The position numbers were made by a program, and so were the translations under genes. The notes beneath the pieces are model-generated. The model ran no database searches. It saw only the letters and a list, made by a program, of their open reading frames with translations, and was not told the DNA's origin. From Listeria sp. PSOL-1 (lineage in GTDB: Bacteria; Bacillota; Bacilli; Lactobacillales; Listeriaceae), in contig NZ_LR760298.1 of the NCBI RefSeq assembly GCF_902806445.1, forward strand, positions 1,116,001-1,180,000: a DNA stretch of 64,000 nucleotides. The letters run 5' to 3'. Shown here one piece after another: positions 42,884-56,989 of this stretch (positions within the stretch are counted from its first letter, which is position 1; each line of letters begins with the position of its first letter).

Positions 42884-44596
42884 ATGGCATTTGATGCAAT
42901 GTTTTTAAAAGCAATGACAAAAGAAGTGAAGCATTCAGCAGAAAGTGGTCGTATTATGAAAATCCATCAACCATTTTCAAATGAACTCATTTTACATATC
43001 CGCAAAAATCGAGAAAATAAACGCCTCTTCATTTCAGCACATCCAAGTTATGCCCGGATTCAGTGGACAAGCGATATCCCAGAAAATCCAGCAGAACCAC
43101 CGATGTTTTGTATGTTATTACGAAAATATTTAGAAGGTGGCATCATTGAATCCATTCGCCAAATTGAAAACGAACGGATTTTAATTTTTACGATTCGTGG
43201 AAAAGATGATATCGGTGAAAATCGCTTTTCTGAGCTTTACGTTGAAATCATGGGGCGCCATAGCAACATTATTTTAGTAGATCGTGAAAAAGAAACGATC
43301 GTTGACTGTATCAAACATGTCCCTGCTTTTCAAAATACCTATCGCACACTTTTACCAGGGGCTCGCTATATTTTGCCTCCTGCTATCGACAAATTGAATC
43401 CTTTTACCACGACAGAAGAAATGCTATTTACAGAAATTCAATTAGAAAATGGCAAGGTAACAAAACAGCTTGTCCAAAAATTTGCGGGATTTAGCCCCCT
43501 TATTGCAGAAGAAATCTTAACCCGCACAGAAGTACTTAACCCGCCATCTTTAAAAAACGCTTTTTTCAGCGTCGTAAAAGAGCTCAAACAGTATAGCGAA
43601 AAAACACCTTCTCCTACTTTATTTATGTATAAAGAGAAAGAAGATTATTATTTTATGCCCCTTCAACTTGGCACAAAGAAGATCCAAAAAACAACTTTAA
43701 GCGAGCTTCTCGACAGTTTCTATCTAGGTAAAGCAAGACGTGATCGTGTGCACCAAATCGCCCATGACCTAGAAAAGCTTTTAACGAACGAACTCGCCAA
43801 AAATCTAAATAAAATTGAAAAACTAAAAAACACACGCATTGAATCCGAAAAAGCAGACGATTACCGGATAAAGGGCGACTTATTAACAGCAAACCTTTAC
43901 CAGATTTCTAAAAAAATGGACAAGGTAACCGTTGAAAATTTTTACGATGAAAACAGCCCTAAAATAACCATTTCGCTTGATACGCGAAAAACGCCTTCTG
44001 AAAATGCGCAAAGCTATTTCAGTCGCTATCAAAAGCTACGCAATGCGGTTGGCTATGTAAATGAACAAATTACGCAAACAAAAGCTGAAATAAAGTACAT
44101 TGAATCAGTTCAATCAGGCCTTGAAACGGCTAGTCCTGAAGATGTGGAAGAAATCAGACAAGAGCTTGCTGAACAAGGATACATTCGCTTCAAATCAAAA
44201 ATAAAACGCAAAAAAAATAGCGTTCCTCACTTAGAAAAATATCAATCAACAACGGGACTAACGATCCTCGTTGGCAAAAATAATAAGCAAAATGATTATT
44301 TAACAAATAAGCTCGCAAAAAATAATGAAATGTGGTTCCACGTTAAAGATTTACCCGGTTCACATGTTGTGATGAAAGGCCCAAATCCAGATGAAGAATC
44401 GATTTCTCAAGCTGCTATGCTCGCTGCTTATTTCTCTAAAGCTCGATTATCTGCCTCTGTACCCGTTGATGCAACGCTTATAAAATATGTAAAAAAACCA
44501 AGCGGGGCAAAGCCTGGATATGTCATTTATGATCATCAAACGACTTATTTCGTGACACCAGATGAAGCACTTGTAGCACAACTTAAGATTAGGTAA
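42884..44596 (+). CDS. rqcH: Ribosome quality control protein RqcH (FbpA, NFACT family)
   Basis: RqcH binds stalled 50S-peptidyl-tRNA and adds C-terminal alanine tails that mark products for degradation. In Listeria the same protein is known as FbpA, a fibronectin-binding protein. It is 570 aa: NFACT-N domain (1-200, with ENRFSELYVEIMGRHSNIIL), helix-hairpin region, long coiled coil (about 285-430) and C-terminal NFACT-R (LTILVGKNNKQNDYLTNKLA, MWFHVKDLPGSHVVMKG). It is alone on the plus strand, divergent from the two-component genes, with AAAGGATG upstream and a hairpin after it. Confidence 0.95.
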   Translation: MAFDAMFLKAMTKEVKHSAESGRIMKIHQPFSNELILHIRKNRENKRLFISAHPSYARIQWTSDIPENPAEPPMFCMLLRKYLEGGIIESIRQIENERILIFTIRGKDDIGENRFSELYVEIMGRHSNIILVDREKETIVDCIKHVPAFQNTYRTLLPGARYILPPAIDKLNPFTTTEEMLFTEIQLENGKVTKQLVQKFAGFSPLIAEEILTRTEVLNPPSLKNAFFSVVKELKQYSEKTPSPTLFMYKEKEDYYFMPLQLGTKKIQKTTLSELLDSFYLGKARRDRVHQIAHDLEKLLTNELAKNLNKIEKLKNTRIESEKADDYRIKGDLLTANLYQISKKMDKVTVENFYDENSPKITISLDTRKTPSENAQSYFSRYQKLRNAVGYVNEQITQTKAEIKYIESVQSGLETASPEDVEEIRQELAEQGYIRFKSKIKRKKNSVPHLEKYQSTTGLTILVGKNNKQNDYLTNKLAKNNEMWFHVKDLPGSHVVMKGPNPDEESISQAAMLAAYFSKARLSASVPVDATLIKYVKKPSGAKPGYVIYDHQTTYFVTPDEALVAQLKIR

Positions 44597-44600
44597 GTTT

Positions 44601-44636
44601 GGGGACATAAAACAACACGTATTGTTTTATGTCCCC
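44601..44636. terminator. Perfect 15-bp hairpin between rqcH and the pyr tail
   Basis: GGGGACATAAAACAA pairs perfectly with TTGTTTTATGTCCCC over a 6-base loop. It begins 4 bases after the rqcH stop and lies 12 bases from the stop of the convergent DJ-1 gene. No T-run follows on either strand, so it may act as a two-way block or as an RNA 3' end. Its outer bases GGGACATAAA match the end of repeat copies A and C. Confidence 0.6.
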
Positions 44637-44648
44637 ATTTAGTTCATG

Positions 44649-45257
44649 CTATTTAACTTTTTGATTTGATTTACTCAGAACAAATTCATCCTCTGTGGCA
44701 TCTTGGTTCCAGCGATATTCAATCTGCTTGGCTACTTTTTCGGCTTCATTGATATTTATTTTATCTGCTACAAATCCTAGCGCCATATCAATTCCTGCTG
44801 ACACACCAGAAGAAGAATAGATATTTGCATCAACAACCCATCTCGCTTTTTCAACCCAATGAACTTGCTGGTTGAGGCTTGAAACCCATTCAAAAGCTAG
44901 TTTATTTGACGTGGCCTTCCGCGAATTTAAATAGCCTGTTTGTGCTAAAAGTGCTGACCCTGTGCAAACGGTTAAACAATACTTTGCTTTATGAACAAGT
45001 TCTTTCAAATCAGCGATAAATTTTTGGTCATGGACTAATTTTCTTGTCCCGATCCCACCAGGAATCAACAGCGTTTCATTCGGGTTAATTTTTGTTACGT
45101 CAAGCGGTTGAACAATGAGACTATCAAATGTAGTGATTTCCCTCTCAGTGATTGAAAAATAATTGACTTGAATGCCTGGTGTCCGGTGAAAAACTTCGGC
45201 TGGTCCAAACACATCCAACGGTTCAAAATTAGGAAACAATAAAATATTGATTTGCAT
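44649..45257 (-). CDS. DJ-1/PfpI family protein
   Basis: A 202-aa single-domain DJ-1/PfpI protein starting MQINILLFPNFEPLDVFGPA, with the family's nucleophile Cys98 in LTVCTGSALLAQTG. It is closest in look to the isonitrile hydratase/ThiJ-like branch with a GPAEVF N-terminus; the substrate is unknown. It lies 6 bases after pyrE with an AGGAGTTG ribosome-binding site, so it is an eleventh gene on the pyr transcript. No role in pyrimidine synthesis is known for the family, so the location may be incidental. Confidence 0.85.
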   Translation of the reverse strand: MQINILLFPNFEPLDVFGPAEVFHRTPGIQVNYFSITEREITTFDSLIVQPLDVTKINPNETLLIPGGIGTRKLVHDQKFIADLKELVHKAKYCLTVCTGSALLAQTGYLNSRKATSNKLAFEWVSSLNQQVHWVEKARWVVDANIYSSSGVSAGIDMALGFVADKININEAEKVAKQIEYRWNQDATEDEFVLSKSNQKVK

Positions 45258-45263
45258 TTCTGA

Positions 45264-45937
45264 TCAACTCCTATTTTTGTCTCTATTTAAAGCCATTTTA
45301 TGCCATAGTTCGCACGAAACATCAAACTGATTCGGATCACTTTGCCACTTGCGTAGTGTTTCCATATCCGTTTGCGTTACATAACCTTCTTCAAGTGCCA
45401 CTTCAATCAATGTATCATAGTTCGTTAACGTCGCAAGTTTCACATTTTCTTTTGCTAACTTTTCTTTCCCAGCTTCAAGACCATATGTAAAGATCGCTGC
45501 GATCCCTAAAACCTCCGCACCAGCTTCTTTAAGTGCCTCAACAGCTTTAAGTGAACTACCACCTGTTGAAACAAGATCCTCAACCACAACGACTTTCTGA
45601 TGTGCTTTAATTGGGCCTTCAATTTGATTCCCTTTACCATGCTCTTTTGCCTTACTTCGGACATAAACCATTGGCAAATCAAGTAAATCACTTACCCAAG
45701 CAGCATGGGGTATCCCGGCAGTCGCTGTTCCGGCTATCACTTCACAACCTGGAAAATGCGTTCGAATTAATTCAGCAAGACCCCTTGCAATATTTTGCCG
45801 AACTTTTGGAAAACCTAATGTTAAACGATTATCACAATAGATAGGTGATTTAATGCCTGATGCCCACGTAAAAGGCTCATTAGGTTGTAAAAATACCGCT
45901 TTAATTTTTAAAAGTTCTTCAGCTGTTTGTTTTGCAC

Positions 45938-45941
<4 letters not shown>
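45264..45941 (-). CDS. pyrE: Orotate phosphoribosyltransferase
   Basis: PyrE makes OMP from orotate and PRPP. The protein is 225 aa; the PRPP motif is [14 protein letters not shown] (about 115-128), and [19 protein letters not shown] is typical. The start ATG 45939-45941 overlaps the pyrF stop (ATGA) and has AAAGGAG 8 bases upstream; a GTG 9 bases earlier is less likely. The C-terminal tail of about 15 residues is a little longer than in B. subtilis. Confidence 0.96.
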
Positions 45942-48311
<2,370 letters not shown>

Positions 48312-48332
48312 TGCTTTTCGCCTCACTTATTT

Positions 48333-51300
48333 TTATTCTTCTGCTTCGCCAATCGCTTTTAAATCAAAGGAACGCGATTCTAATACGCGCAAAATCGCAA
48401 CGGCTGTATCAAGCGATGTACAAATTGGGATCCCATTTTCAACGGATTCACGGCGAATTTGAAAGCCGTCACGCTCTGGTCGCTTACCGTTTGTTAAGGT
48501 GTTAACAACAAGGGTTACCTGCCCGCTTCTAATGTAATCAATGAGTGTTTCATGATTTTCGCCAATTTTTTTCACTCTTGAAACAGGAAGTCCTGCTTCT
48601 TCTAGTGTTTTTGCGGTTCCAGATGTTGCTAAAAGTGTAAAACCAATTCGATTGAAACGTGAGGCTAATTGAATGGCTTCTTCTTTATCACGATCAGCTA
48701 TTGTAAGTAATACAGTGCCATAATCAAGCATTTTCGTGCCACTAGCCACAAAACCTTTATATAAAGCTTTTTCAAGTGTGTAATCTTTTCCCATTACCTC
48801 GCCCGTTGATTTCATTTCTGGGCCAAGTGAGGTATCTACACTACGCAATTTGGCAAAAGAGAATACTGGAACTTTAACAAAAATTTCTTGTTTCTCGGGA
48901 ACAAGGCCGCTCTCATAACCTTGCTTAGATAAGCTCTCACCTAAAATCACCTTTGTTGCGATATTTGCCATTTTTATATCTGTGATTTTACTTAAAAATG
49001 GTGCAGTACGGCTCGATCTTGGATTGACCTCAATAACAAATACTTCTTCGCCTGTTGTTACATATTGAATGTTTAGCATGCCGATAATATTTAAGCCTGT
49101 TGCAAGTTTTGTCGTGTAATCGACAATTTTGCGCTTCACTTCTTCACTTAAGCTTTGCGCTGGGTAAACAGCAATCGAATCACCTGAATGGACACCTGCG
49201 CGTTCGATATGCTCCATAATTCCTGGGATTAATACATTTTCCCCATCAGAAATTGCATCGACCTCTACTTCTTGTCCTTCCACATAGCGATCGATCAAGA
49301 CGGGATGCTTTGGACTGGCCTTCACTGCGTTATTCATATAGTAGTTGAGTGCTTCTTCAGATTCAACAATTTCCATTGCACGACCACCTAAAACATAAGA
49401 AGGTCGTACAAGTACCGGATAATGGATTTTCGTTGCAATTTGGATGGCTTCTTTCGTTGATGTGGCTGTTTTTCCTTCTGGTTGTGGGATGGCTAGCATT
49501 TCAAGTGCTTTTTCGAATTTATCACGGTTTTCAGCACGATCAATATCTTTAAGGCTTGTTCCTAAAATATTGACACCGCGTAAAGCTAGTCCTTCTGCCA
49601 AATTAATCGCGGTCTGGCCACCAAATTGGACGATAACGCCTTTTGGTTTTTCAAGCTCGATCACATGTAAGACATCTTCTAGCGTTAGCGGTTCAAAATA
49701 AAGTTTATCGGAAATGGAAAAATCAGTAGAAACTGTTTCTGGGTTATTATTGATAATAATGGCTTCATAGCCCGCCTCTTGAATGGCACGCACTGAATGA
49801 ACGGTTGCATAATCAAACTCGACACCTTGACCAATTCGGATCGGACCAGAGCCAAGAACAAGCACGCTTTCTTTATCAGAACGAACAGATTCATTTTCCT
49901 CTTCGTAGCTACTGTAGAAATAAGGTGTTGTCGATTCAAATTCCGCTGCACAAGTATCAACCATTTTATAAACAGGCATGATTTTGTCTGCTTTCCGCTG
50001 TTCATAGATAGTGGTTTCTTCTTGTTTCAAAATCCGAGCGATAGCTGGGTCAGAAAAACCAAGTGATTTTGCTTTTCGTAAGTACTCTGTAGAATGAGGC
50101 CGTTCTTTTAACTCATTTTCAAACGCGATGAGTCGAGAAAGTTTATGCAAGAAAAACAAATCAATTTTTGTCATTTCATGAAGTCTTTGGATCGAAATAT
50201 TTTTACGTAAAGCGGCAGCCAGATAAAATAAGCGATCATCTTCTGGAAAGCGAATTTTTTGCTCTAAACGTTTGCTGTCTGCTTGTTCTGCTTCTTCGAG
50301 ATGAAGGTGATCGACACCAATTTCAAGCGAGCGAACAGCTTTTAACAAGGCCTCTTCTAAGCTACGACCGATTGCCATGACTTCTCCTGTTGCTTTCATT
50401 TGGGTCCCAAGACGCCGGTCACCATTTTCAAATTTATCAAATGGGAAACGCGGAATTTTGGCAACGACGTAATCAAGCGCTGGTTCAAAATGAGCAAAAG
50501 TCGTTCCGGTTACAGGATTTTTAACTTCGTCTAAAGTTAATCCAACTGCAATTTTCGCAGCTAATTTAGCAATTGGATAGCCCGTTGCTTTACTTGCAAG
50601 TGCAGAAGAGCGGCTGACACGTGGATTAACTTCGATAACATAATATTGGTAGCTTTCTGGATCGATGGCAAGCTGAACATTACAGCCGCCTTCAATTTCT
50701 AATGTACGAATAATTTTTAAAGAGACATCTCTTAAAAGTTGATATTCACGATCTGATAATGTCTGACTCGGGGCAACAACGATTGAATCTCCTGTGTGGA
50801 TGCCTACAGGGTCGATATTTTCCATATTACAAACAACCATGGCATTATTATTTTTATCACGCATCACTTCATATTCAATTTCTTTAAAGCCGGCAATACT
50901 TCTTTCTAAAAGGCATTGTGTTACTGGGCTTAATTTCAGACCGCTTGCAACAATTTCTTCAAGTTCATTTTCATCGTGACAAATGCCTCCACCTGTTCCG
51001 CCTAAAGTATAGGCTGGTCTTACGATAACGGGATACCCTATTTTTGTAATAAACTGTTTTGCTTCTTCTAAATTATGGATAATTTCACTTTCAGGGACAG
51101 GCTCTTTTAGCTGATTCATCAAATCGCGAAAGGCTTCGCGATCTTCTGCTTTTTTGATCGCCTTTAAATCGGTACCTAATACTTCCACCCGACATTCATC
51201 TAAAATCCCTGCTTCAGCAAGTTCCATTGCCATATTTAGACCAGTCTGCCCTCCTAATGTTGGCAAAATAGCATCTGGTCGTTCTTTCCGAATAATTCGT

Positions 51301-51524
51301 GAAACAAATTCAAGTGTAATTGGCTCAATATAAACCTTATCAGCAACCTCAGAGTCTGTCATAATCGTTGCCGGGTTAGAATTAACAAGGACTACCCGAT
51401 AACCTTCTTCCTGCAAACTAAGACATGCTTGTGTCCCTGCATAATCGAATTCAGCTGCTTGGCCAATAACGATTGGACCAGAACCGATCACTAAAATGGT
51501 TTTTATATCTTCACGTTTAGGCAT
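48333..51524 (-). CDS. carB: Carbamoyl-phosphate synthase large chain
   Basis: CarB (PyrAB) makes carbamoyl phosphate from bicarbonate, ammonia and two ATP. The protein is 1063 aa with two matching ATP-grasp halves, each starting with a nucleotide-binding run ([19 protein letters not shown] near 12 and [19 protein letters not shown] near 556), an oligomerisation region between, and a C-terminal MGS-like regulatory domain. Its start overlaps carA by 8 bases. Confidence 0.97.
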   Translation of the reverse strand: MPKREDIKTILVIGSGPIVIGQAAEFDYAGTQACLSLQEEGYRVVLVNSNPATIMTDSEVADKVYIEPITLEFVSRIIRKERPDAILPTLGGQTGLNMAMELAEAGILDECRVEVLGTDLKAIKKAEDREAFRDLMNQLKEPVPESEIIHNLEEAKQFITKIGYPVIVRPAYTLGGTGGGICHDENELEEIVASGLKLSPVTQCLLERSIAGFKEIEYEVMRDKNNNAMVVCNMENIDPVGIHTGDSIVVAPSQTLSDREYQLLRDVSLKIIRTLEIEGGCNVQLAIDPESYQYYVIEVNPRVSRSSALASKATGYPIAKLAAKIAVGLTLDEVKNPVTGTTFAHFEPALDYVVAKIPRFPFDKFENGDRRLGTQMKATGEVMAIGRSLEEALLKAVRSLEIGVDHLHLEEAEQADSKRLEQKIRFPEDDRLFYLAAALRKNISIQRLHEMTKIDLFFLHKLSRLIAFENELKERPHSTEYLRKAKSLGFSDPAIARILKQEETTIYEQRKADKIMPVYKMVDTCAAEFESTTPYFYSSYEEENESVRSDKESVLVLGSGPIRIGQGVEFDYATVHSVRAIQEAGYEAIIINNNPETVSTDFSISDKLYFEPLTLEDVLHVIELEKPKGVIVQFGGQTAINLAEGLALRGVNILGTSLKDIDRAENRDKFEKALEMLAIPQPEGKTATSTKEAIQIATKIHYPVLVRPSYVLGGRAMEIVESEEALNYYMNNAVKASPKHPVLIDRYVEGQEVEVDAISDGENVLIPGIMEHIERAGVHSGDSIAVYPAQSLSEEVKRKIVDYTTKLATGLNIIGMLNIQYVTTGEEVFVIEVNPRSSRTAPFLSKITDIKMANIATKVILGESLSKQGYESGLVPEKQEIFVKVPVFSFAKLRSVDTSLGPEMKSTGEVMGKDYTLEKALYKGFVASGTKMLDYGTVLLTIADRDKEEAIQLASRFNRIGFTLLATSGTAKTLEEAGLPVSRVKKIGENHETLIDYIRSGQVTLVVNTLTNGKRPERDGFQIRRESVENGIPICTSLDTAVAILRVLESRSFDLKAIGEAEE

Positions 51525-52611
51525 GACGATGTTTCCCCTCCCGTTCTATCTCCATCATATCGATAAATTGATCAAATAAATAGTTCACATCACTTGGTCC
51601 AGGATTTGCTTCTGGATGATACTGAACGGTAAATGCTTTAAAAGCTGTATGCGCCAAGCCTTCAATTGTTCCATCATTTAATTCAACGTGTGTTACTTCA
51701 AGATCTGTTCCAAGAAGCGATTTTTCTGTCACAGAATAACCGTGATTTTGTGCTGTAAAATCAACGCGACCAGTCGCTATTTCCTTTACTGGATGATTCG
51801 CCCCACGATGACCAAATTTCATCTTAAATGTATCGCCGCCATTTGCTAAAGCGAATAACTGATGACCTAGACAAATCCCAAAAAGTGGTATAATACCCTG
51901 AATACCGCGAATCATATCAAGCGCTTCAGGGACATCTTTTGGATCTCCTGGGCCATTTGAAAGCATTACGCCATCTGGGTGCATACTTAAAATTTCTTCA
52001 GCTGTAGTATGATGAGGAACAACCGTTACATGGCAATGACGCTTATTTAGTTCTTTTAAAATCGAACTTTTAACACCATAATCAACAAGGACAACGCGTT
52101 TTCCCTCTCCAGGGCTCGTGAAAGCTTTTGAAGGAGATACTTGGCTTACTTGGTCGGTTAACAGTCTTACAGCTTTTAAATGGTGTAAAAGGACTTCGCG
52201 ATCTTTCTTTTCAGAGGCAAGCATGCCCTTAAGTGTTCCTTCTTTTCTGATCATTTTCGTTAACTTTCTTGTATCAATTCCTGCAATACCTGGGATTCCT
52301 TTTTCCTTTAAAAAAGCATCAAGAGACATTTGTTCTCGCCAATTCGAGGGGAATTCAGCTGCTTCTTTAACAACAATTCCTTTAGCAACGGGTTGAATCG
52401 ATTCAAAATCATCACGATTAATCCCATAATTACCCACTAGAGGATAAGTGAAGGTAATGATCTGACCACAATAAGATGGATCTGTAATCGTTTCTTGGTA
52501 ACCTGTCATTCCTGTATTAAAAACGACTTCCCCAACTGTCTCCTTGTCAGCCCCTATCGCCGTACCTGTAAAACATGTCCCATCTTCTAACAGCAATATT
52601 CGCTTTGTCAT
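51517..52611 (-). CDS. carA: Carbamoyl-phosphate synthase small chain
   Basis: CarA (PyrAA) supplies ammonia from glutamine. The protein is 364 aa: an N-terminal domain and a C-terminal class I amidotransferase with the nucleophile in [13 protein letters not shown] and the His/Glu pair in [12 protein letters not shown]. The start overlaps the pyrC stop by one base (TAATG). Confidence 0.97.
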   Translation of the reverse strand: MTKRILLLEDGTCFTGTAIGADKETVGEVVFNTGMTGYQETITDPSYCGQIITFTYPLVGNYGINRDDFESIQPVAKGIVVKEAAEFPSNWREQMSLDAFLKEKGIPGIAGIDTRKLTKMIRKEGTLKGMLASEKKDREVLLHHLKAVRLLTDQVSQVSPSKAFTSPGEGKRVVLVDYGVKSSILKELNKRHCHVTVVPHHTTAEEILSMHPDGVMLSNGPGDPKDVPEALDMIRGIQGIIPLFGICLGHQLFALANGGDTFKMKFGHRGANHPVKEIATGRVDFTAQNHGYSVTEKSLLGTDLEVTHVELNDGTIEGLAHTAFKAFTVQYHPEANPGPSDVNYLFDQFIDMMEIEREGKHRHA

Positions 52612-53891
52612 TATTCTTTATCCTCCTTACGATAAACGAGTTTTCCGCTAAACCAAGTTGCAACGGAAAACCCGCTACATTTCATTCCTGTAAAAGGTGT
52701 GTTTTTTCCTTTTGAATAAAATGTCTCTGGATCAATCGGTTGTTCTGTTTCTAAATCAATCATTGTTATATCAGCTACTTCACCAATTTTTAATTCACCA
52801 TAAGGCAAGTTAAACACATTAGCTGGCTTAATCGTCATCCAATCTACTAGCTGTTTTAACGTCCATTTTCCCGTTTTAACAAAATTCGTATAAAGAAGGG
52901 GAAAAGCTGTTTCTAAACCAACAATCCCAAATGCTGCTTTTTCCATGGATACATTTTTTTCATTTTCTGCATGTGGTGCATGATCAGTTGCGATAAAGTC
53001 AATCGTTCCATCAAGTAGTCCTTCTAAAAGTGCAGCGCGATCTTCTGCTGCACGTAATGGTGGATTCATTTTCCAATTTCCATCATTTTTTGGAATATCA
53101 TTTTCATCAAGTAACAAATGGTGTGGCGAAACTTCTGCAGTTACTTTAATCCCTGCACGTTTAGCATCACGAACGACGCGAACAGACTCCTTCGTTGATA
53201 GATGACAAACATGATAATGGCATCCACTAGCTTCAGCAAGGAGTACATCACGGGCAATTTGGACGGATTCAGCAATATTTGGAATTCCTTTTAAGCCTTC
53301 TTTTTTGGCAAACTTCCCGTCATGAACAACGCCGCCATAAACGAGTGAATTATCCTCACAATGAGCAACAATTGCCCGATTTAATTTAGCTGCTTGCTTC
53401 ATGGCTTCATACATTGTACCTGCTAGCTGAACGCCTACACCATCATCTGTAAAAGCGAAAGCACCGGCTTCTTTTAATGCAATAAAATTGACCAGTTCAT
53501 CTGTACCAAGACTGGATGTAATGGAAGCATACGGTAAAACACGCACAACGGCAGTTTCTTTGATACGTTGGTTAATCGCTTCTAGTTTTTCTTTTGTATC
53601 GGGGACGGGATTGGTATTTGGCATCGCACAAATGGTTGTATAACCCCCGCGTGCTGCTGATAAAGTGCCCGTTAAAATAGTTTCTTTATGCTCAAAACCC
53701 GGCTCACGTAAATGAACATGCACATCGATCAATCCAGGTGCAATCAATTTACCTTTTGCATCGATCACTTCAGCATTTTTTTCCTCAATGGAAGAAGCAA
53801 TCTTGCTAATTTTATCATCATGAATCAAGATATCTTGCCGTGTTAATTCACCTGTTTCAGTTAACAATAAACCATTTTTTATAATGTACAT
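52611..53891 (-). CDS. pyrC: Dihydroorotase
   Basis: PyrC cyclises carbamoyl aspartate to dihydroorotate. The protein is 426 aa, class I, with metal ligands in [18 protein letters not shown] (about 54-71), [14 protein letters not shown] and ATDHAPHA. Its start overlaps the pyrB 3' end by 13 bases. Confidence 0.97.
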   Translation of the reverse strand: MYIIKNGLLLTETGELTRQDILIHDDKISKIASSIEEKNAEVIDAKGKLIAPGLIDVHVHLREPGFEHKETILTGTLSAARGGYTTICAMPNTNPVPDTKEKLEAINQRIKETAVVRVLPYASITSSLGTDELVNFIALKEAGAFAFTDDGVGVQLAGTMYEAMKQAAKLNRAIVAHCEDNSLVYGGVVHDGKFAKKEGLKGIPNIAESVQIARDVLLAEASGCHYHVCHLSTKESVRVVRDAKRAGIKVTAEVSPHHLLLDENDIPKNDGNWKMNPPLRAAEDRAALLEGLLDGTIDFIATDHAPHAENEKNVSMEKAAFGIVGLETAFPLLYTNFVKTGKWTLKQLVDWMTIKPANVFNLPYGELKIGEVADITMIDLETEQPIDPETFYSKGKNTPFTGMKCSGFSVATWFSGKLVYRKEDKE

Positions 53892-54790
53892 GCTTTTACC
53901 TCCGCTTCTTTTCCAGTTAAAATCGCATCTAAAATTGCCATTCGCACATAAACACCATTTGTCATTTGGCTAATAATTCTTGATTTCTCTGATTCAACAA
54001 GTTCACTTGCCATTTCAACATCACGATTAACTGGGCTTGGGTGCATGATGATGGCGTCATGTCTCATATTAGCTGCTCGCTTTTTCGTCAAACCGTATTC
54101 CTGATGATAAAACTGTTTCGAAAAACTTGCTTTCCCGTCATGACGCTCATGTTGAATTCTAAGGAGCATAACAACATCTACTTGATCAACGACTTCATCA
54201 ATCGTTAAATAAGTACCAAAATCATCACAACTAGCATCAAACCATTCTCTTGGCCCTGCAAAAAACACTTCTGCCCCTAAACGCTTTAGTGTCTCCATAT
54301 TTGAATGCGCTACACGACTATGCAAAATATCTCCAACCATTGCCACTTTAATCCCTTTAAATCCGCCAAATTGTTCTTTAATCGTAAACAAATCTAACAA
54401 ACATTGGCTTGGGTGTTGCCCACAACCATCACCACCGTTTATGACCGAAATATCTAGTGCTTTAAGTGGTTCGTAATAATTTTCAGCTGAATGGCGAATC
54501 ACAGCGACATCAACGCCAATCGCTTGCATGGTTAAAACGGTATCATATAAAGTTTCCCCTTTTGTCACACTTGATTGACTGGGTTCAAATGAAAGTGTCT
54601 CGATACCAAGTTTTTTCTCAGCCATTTCGAAACTATTATGTGTTCTCGTGCTCGGTTCAAAAAATAGATTCACAGCATAGTAACCTTTTTTTATAAAATG
54701 TTCCTTTCCTTTTTTAAAAATGGATGCTCGGTCAAGTAAGTTCTCGATTTCTGCTACGGATAAATCTTCCATTGAAAGTAAATGTTTCAT
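53879..54790 (-). CDS. pyrB: Aspartate carbamoyltransferase
   Basis: PyrB joins carbamoyl phosphate to aspartate, the committed step. The protein is 303 aa with the carbamoyl-phosphate motif [15 protein letters not shown] (about 46-60) and the late [11 protein letters not shown]. No regulatory PyrI chain is present, as in other Firmicutes. The start ATG 54788-54790 has AAGGTGG upstream; a TTG two codons earlier is less likely. The gap to pyrP is only about 30 bases, too short for a third attenuator. Confidence 0.96.
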   Translation of the reverse strand: MKHLLSMEDLSVAEIENLLDRASIFKKGKEHFIKKGYYAVNLFFEPSTRTHNSFEMAEKKLGIETLSFEPSQSSVTKGETLYDTVLTMQAIGVDVAVIRHSAENYYEPLKALDISVINGGDGCGQHPSQCLLDLFTIKEQFGGFKGIKVAMVGDILHSRVAHSNMETLKRLGAEVFFAGPREWFDASCDDFGTYLTIDEVVDQVDVVMLLRIQHERHDGKASFSKQFYHQEYGLTKKRAANMRHDAIIMHPSPVNRDVEMASELVESEKSRIISQMTNGVYVRMAILDAILTGKEAEVKACTL

Positions 54791-54820
54791 GATCAAACGC
54801 CACCTTCATCTCTAAATTTT

Positions 54821-56107
54821 TTAGCTTTGTTTTTTCTCTGGAATAAGCAAGTTTAAAACAATTCCTACAAGTGTAGCCATTGCCATACCAGAGACTTGCA
54901 CTGGCCCAAACTTAACAAATAAACCACCAATTCCAATCACAAGCACAACAGAAGTAATAATCAAATTACGATTGATATTTAAATCAATTTTATTATCAAT
55001 CATCATTCGTAAACCACTTGATGCAATCACGCCAAAAAGTAGCAGAGAAATTCCGCCAAGAACAGCTTGCGGAACCGATGTAATAATGGCTGTTATATAG
55101 CCGATAAACCCAATAAGAATCGCACAAACAGCCGCACCACCGATAACAAAAACGCTATACACACGTGTGATTGCCAGAACCCCAATATTTTCTCCATATG
55201 TTGTTACTGGTGGACCACCGATCAGTGAAGCAATAATAGAAGCTGTCCCGTCTGCAATCAGTGAGCGATGTAATCCAGGATCCTTAAAGAAATTGCGGTT
55301 TGTTATTTTATTTAAGACAAGCTGGTGCCCCATATGTTCAGCCATTGTTACAAAAGCAAGTGGGGCCATACTAATGATCACTGTAAAGGTCACAACAGGA
55401 TCATCATTGACAAAGGGAATCGTAAAATCGGGAATCTGGAAAAGACTGGCTTGACTGATCAATGTATAGTCAACCAAACCAAAGGCAATACTAGCCAGGT
55501 ACCCAACAAAAAAACCAAAAAGAATCGGAATAAGCCCAAAGAATCCTTTGAAAAAAATCATCGCAATAATGGCGGCCACAAGCGTAATAATCGCTACACC
55601 AAGCGATACAAAGCTATAATGTTCTGCGCCATTACTTGTCCCCATCGCCATATTCGCAGCACTCGGAGCAAGACTTAAACCGATAACCATAATCACTGGC
55701 CCAACAACAACAGGTGGCAATACTTTTTGAATCCAATCCACACCAGCATAGTAAACAATAAGCGAAATGATGGCGTAAACAACACCAACAGAAAATGTTC
55801 CTACCATTACAGACCCTGGTGATTGATCTTTTAACATAAACTGTGTCAATGGCGCAATAAAAGCAAAGGATGAACCTAGATAAGCAGGTATTTTTCCACG
55901 GGTAATTGCCAAATAGGCTAGTGTGCCAAGCCCACTCGATACAAGTGCAACACCTGGGTTCATTCCTGTAACGCTTGGTACAAAAATCGTGGAACCAAAC
56001 ATTGTAAAAAGGTGCTGGATACTTAATATAATCCACCGATTTAAAGCTGGTTTATCGTGAATATCAAGTACTGGTTTATTATTTGTTACGCTTTCTTGTT
56101 CTGTCAT
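54821..56107 (-). CDS. pyrP: Uracil permease PyrP (NCS2 family)
   Basis: A membrane uracil transporter of 428 aa with about 12-14 membrane segments. NCS2 motifs include FGSTIFVPSVTGMNPGVAL and the later TTYGENIGVLAITRV. The start ATG 56105-56107 (MTEQESVTNNK) has GAGAGAGGG upstream; longer in-frame readings run into the attenuator. Expression is gated by a PyrR attenuator at 56126-56234. Confidence 0.95.
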   Translation of the reverse strand: MTEQESVTNNKPVLDIHDKPALNRWIILSIQHLFTMFGSTIFVPSVTGMNPGVALVSSGLGTLAYLAITRGKIPAYLGSSFAFIAPLTQFMLKDQSPGSVMVGTFSVGVVYAIISLIVYYAGVDWIQKVLPPVVVGPVIMVIGLSLAPSAANMAMGTSNGAEHYSFVSLGVAIITLVAAIIAMIFFKGFFGLIPILFGFFVGYLASIAFGLVDYTLISQASLFQIPDFTIPFVNDDPVVTFTVIISMAPLAFVTMAEHMGHQLVLNKITNRNFFKDPGLHRSLIADGTASIIASLIGGPPVTTYGENIGVLAITRVYSVFVIGGAAVCAILIGFIGYITAIITSVPQAVLGGISLLLFGVIASSGLRMMIDNKIDLNINRNLIITSVVLVIGIGGLFVKFGPVQVSGMAMATLVGIVLNLLIPEKKQS

Positions 56108-56125
56108 TTCTTTCCCTCTCTCCAT

Positions 56126-56234
56126 CAAAAAACGCCTTGCCAGATTTGACAAAGCGTTTGATTGTAAAGGTTATTAGCTAAAAACAGCTTGTAGCCTTCA
56201 CTTTCATCACTCTTTGTCAGACTCACTGGACTGC
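56126..56234 (-). promoter_or_regulatory. PyrR-dependent attenuator before pyrP
   Basis: On the minus strand GCAGTCCAGTGAGTCTG (56212-56234 region) matches the PyrR-binding loop consensus with the CCAGnGAG core. It is followed about 70 bases later by a terminator hairpin, AACGC...GCGTT, with TTTTTT (56126-56159). UMP-bound PyrR should favour termination before pyrP and the downstream genes. Confidence 0.88.
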
Positions 56235-56250
56235 ATTTAAAAAGTGTTAT

Positions 56251-56921
<671 letters not shown>

Positions 56922-56959
56922 AATTTAAAGGATTTTCTATGTTCTTTTCATTGTTAACT

Positions 56960-56989
56960 AGCTTATCATGAATTAAAAGAATTTGTCAA
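56960..56989 (-). promoter_or_regulatory. Promoter for the pyr operon
   Basis: On the minus strand a perfect -35 TTGACA (56984-56989), 18-base spacer, -10 TAAGCT (56960-56965). It overlaps the last bases before the rluD-type stop and leads into the first PyrR attenuator. Confidence 0.65.

Noticed and set aside
54791-54820. Third PyrR attenuator between pyrP and pyrB
   Set aside because: The gap is about 30 bases, with no binding loop or terminator.
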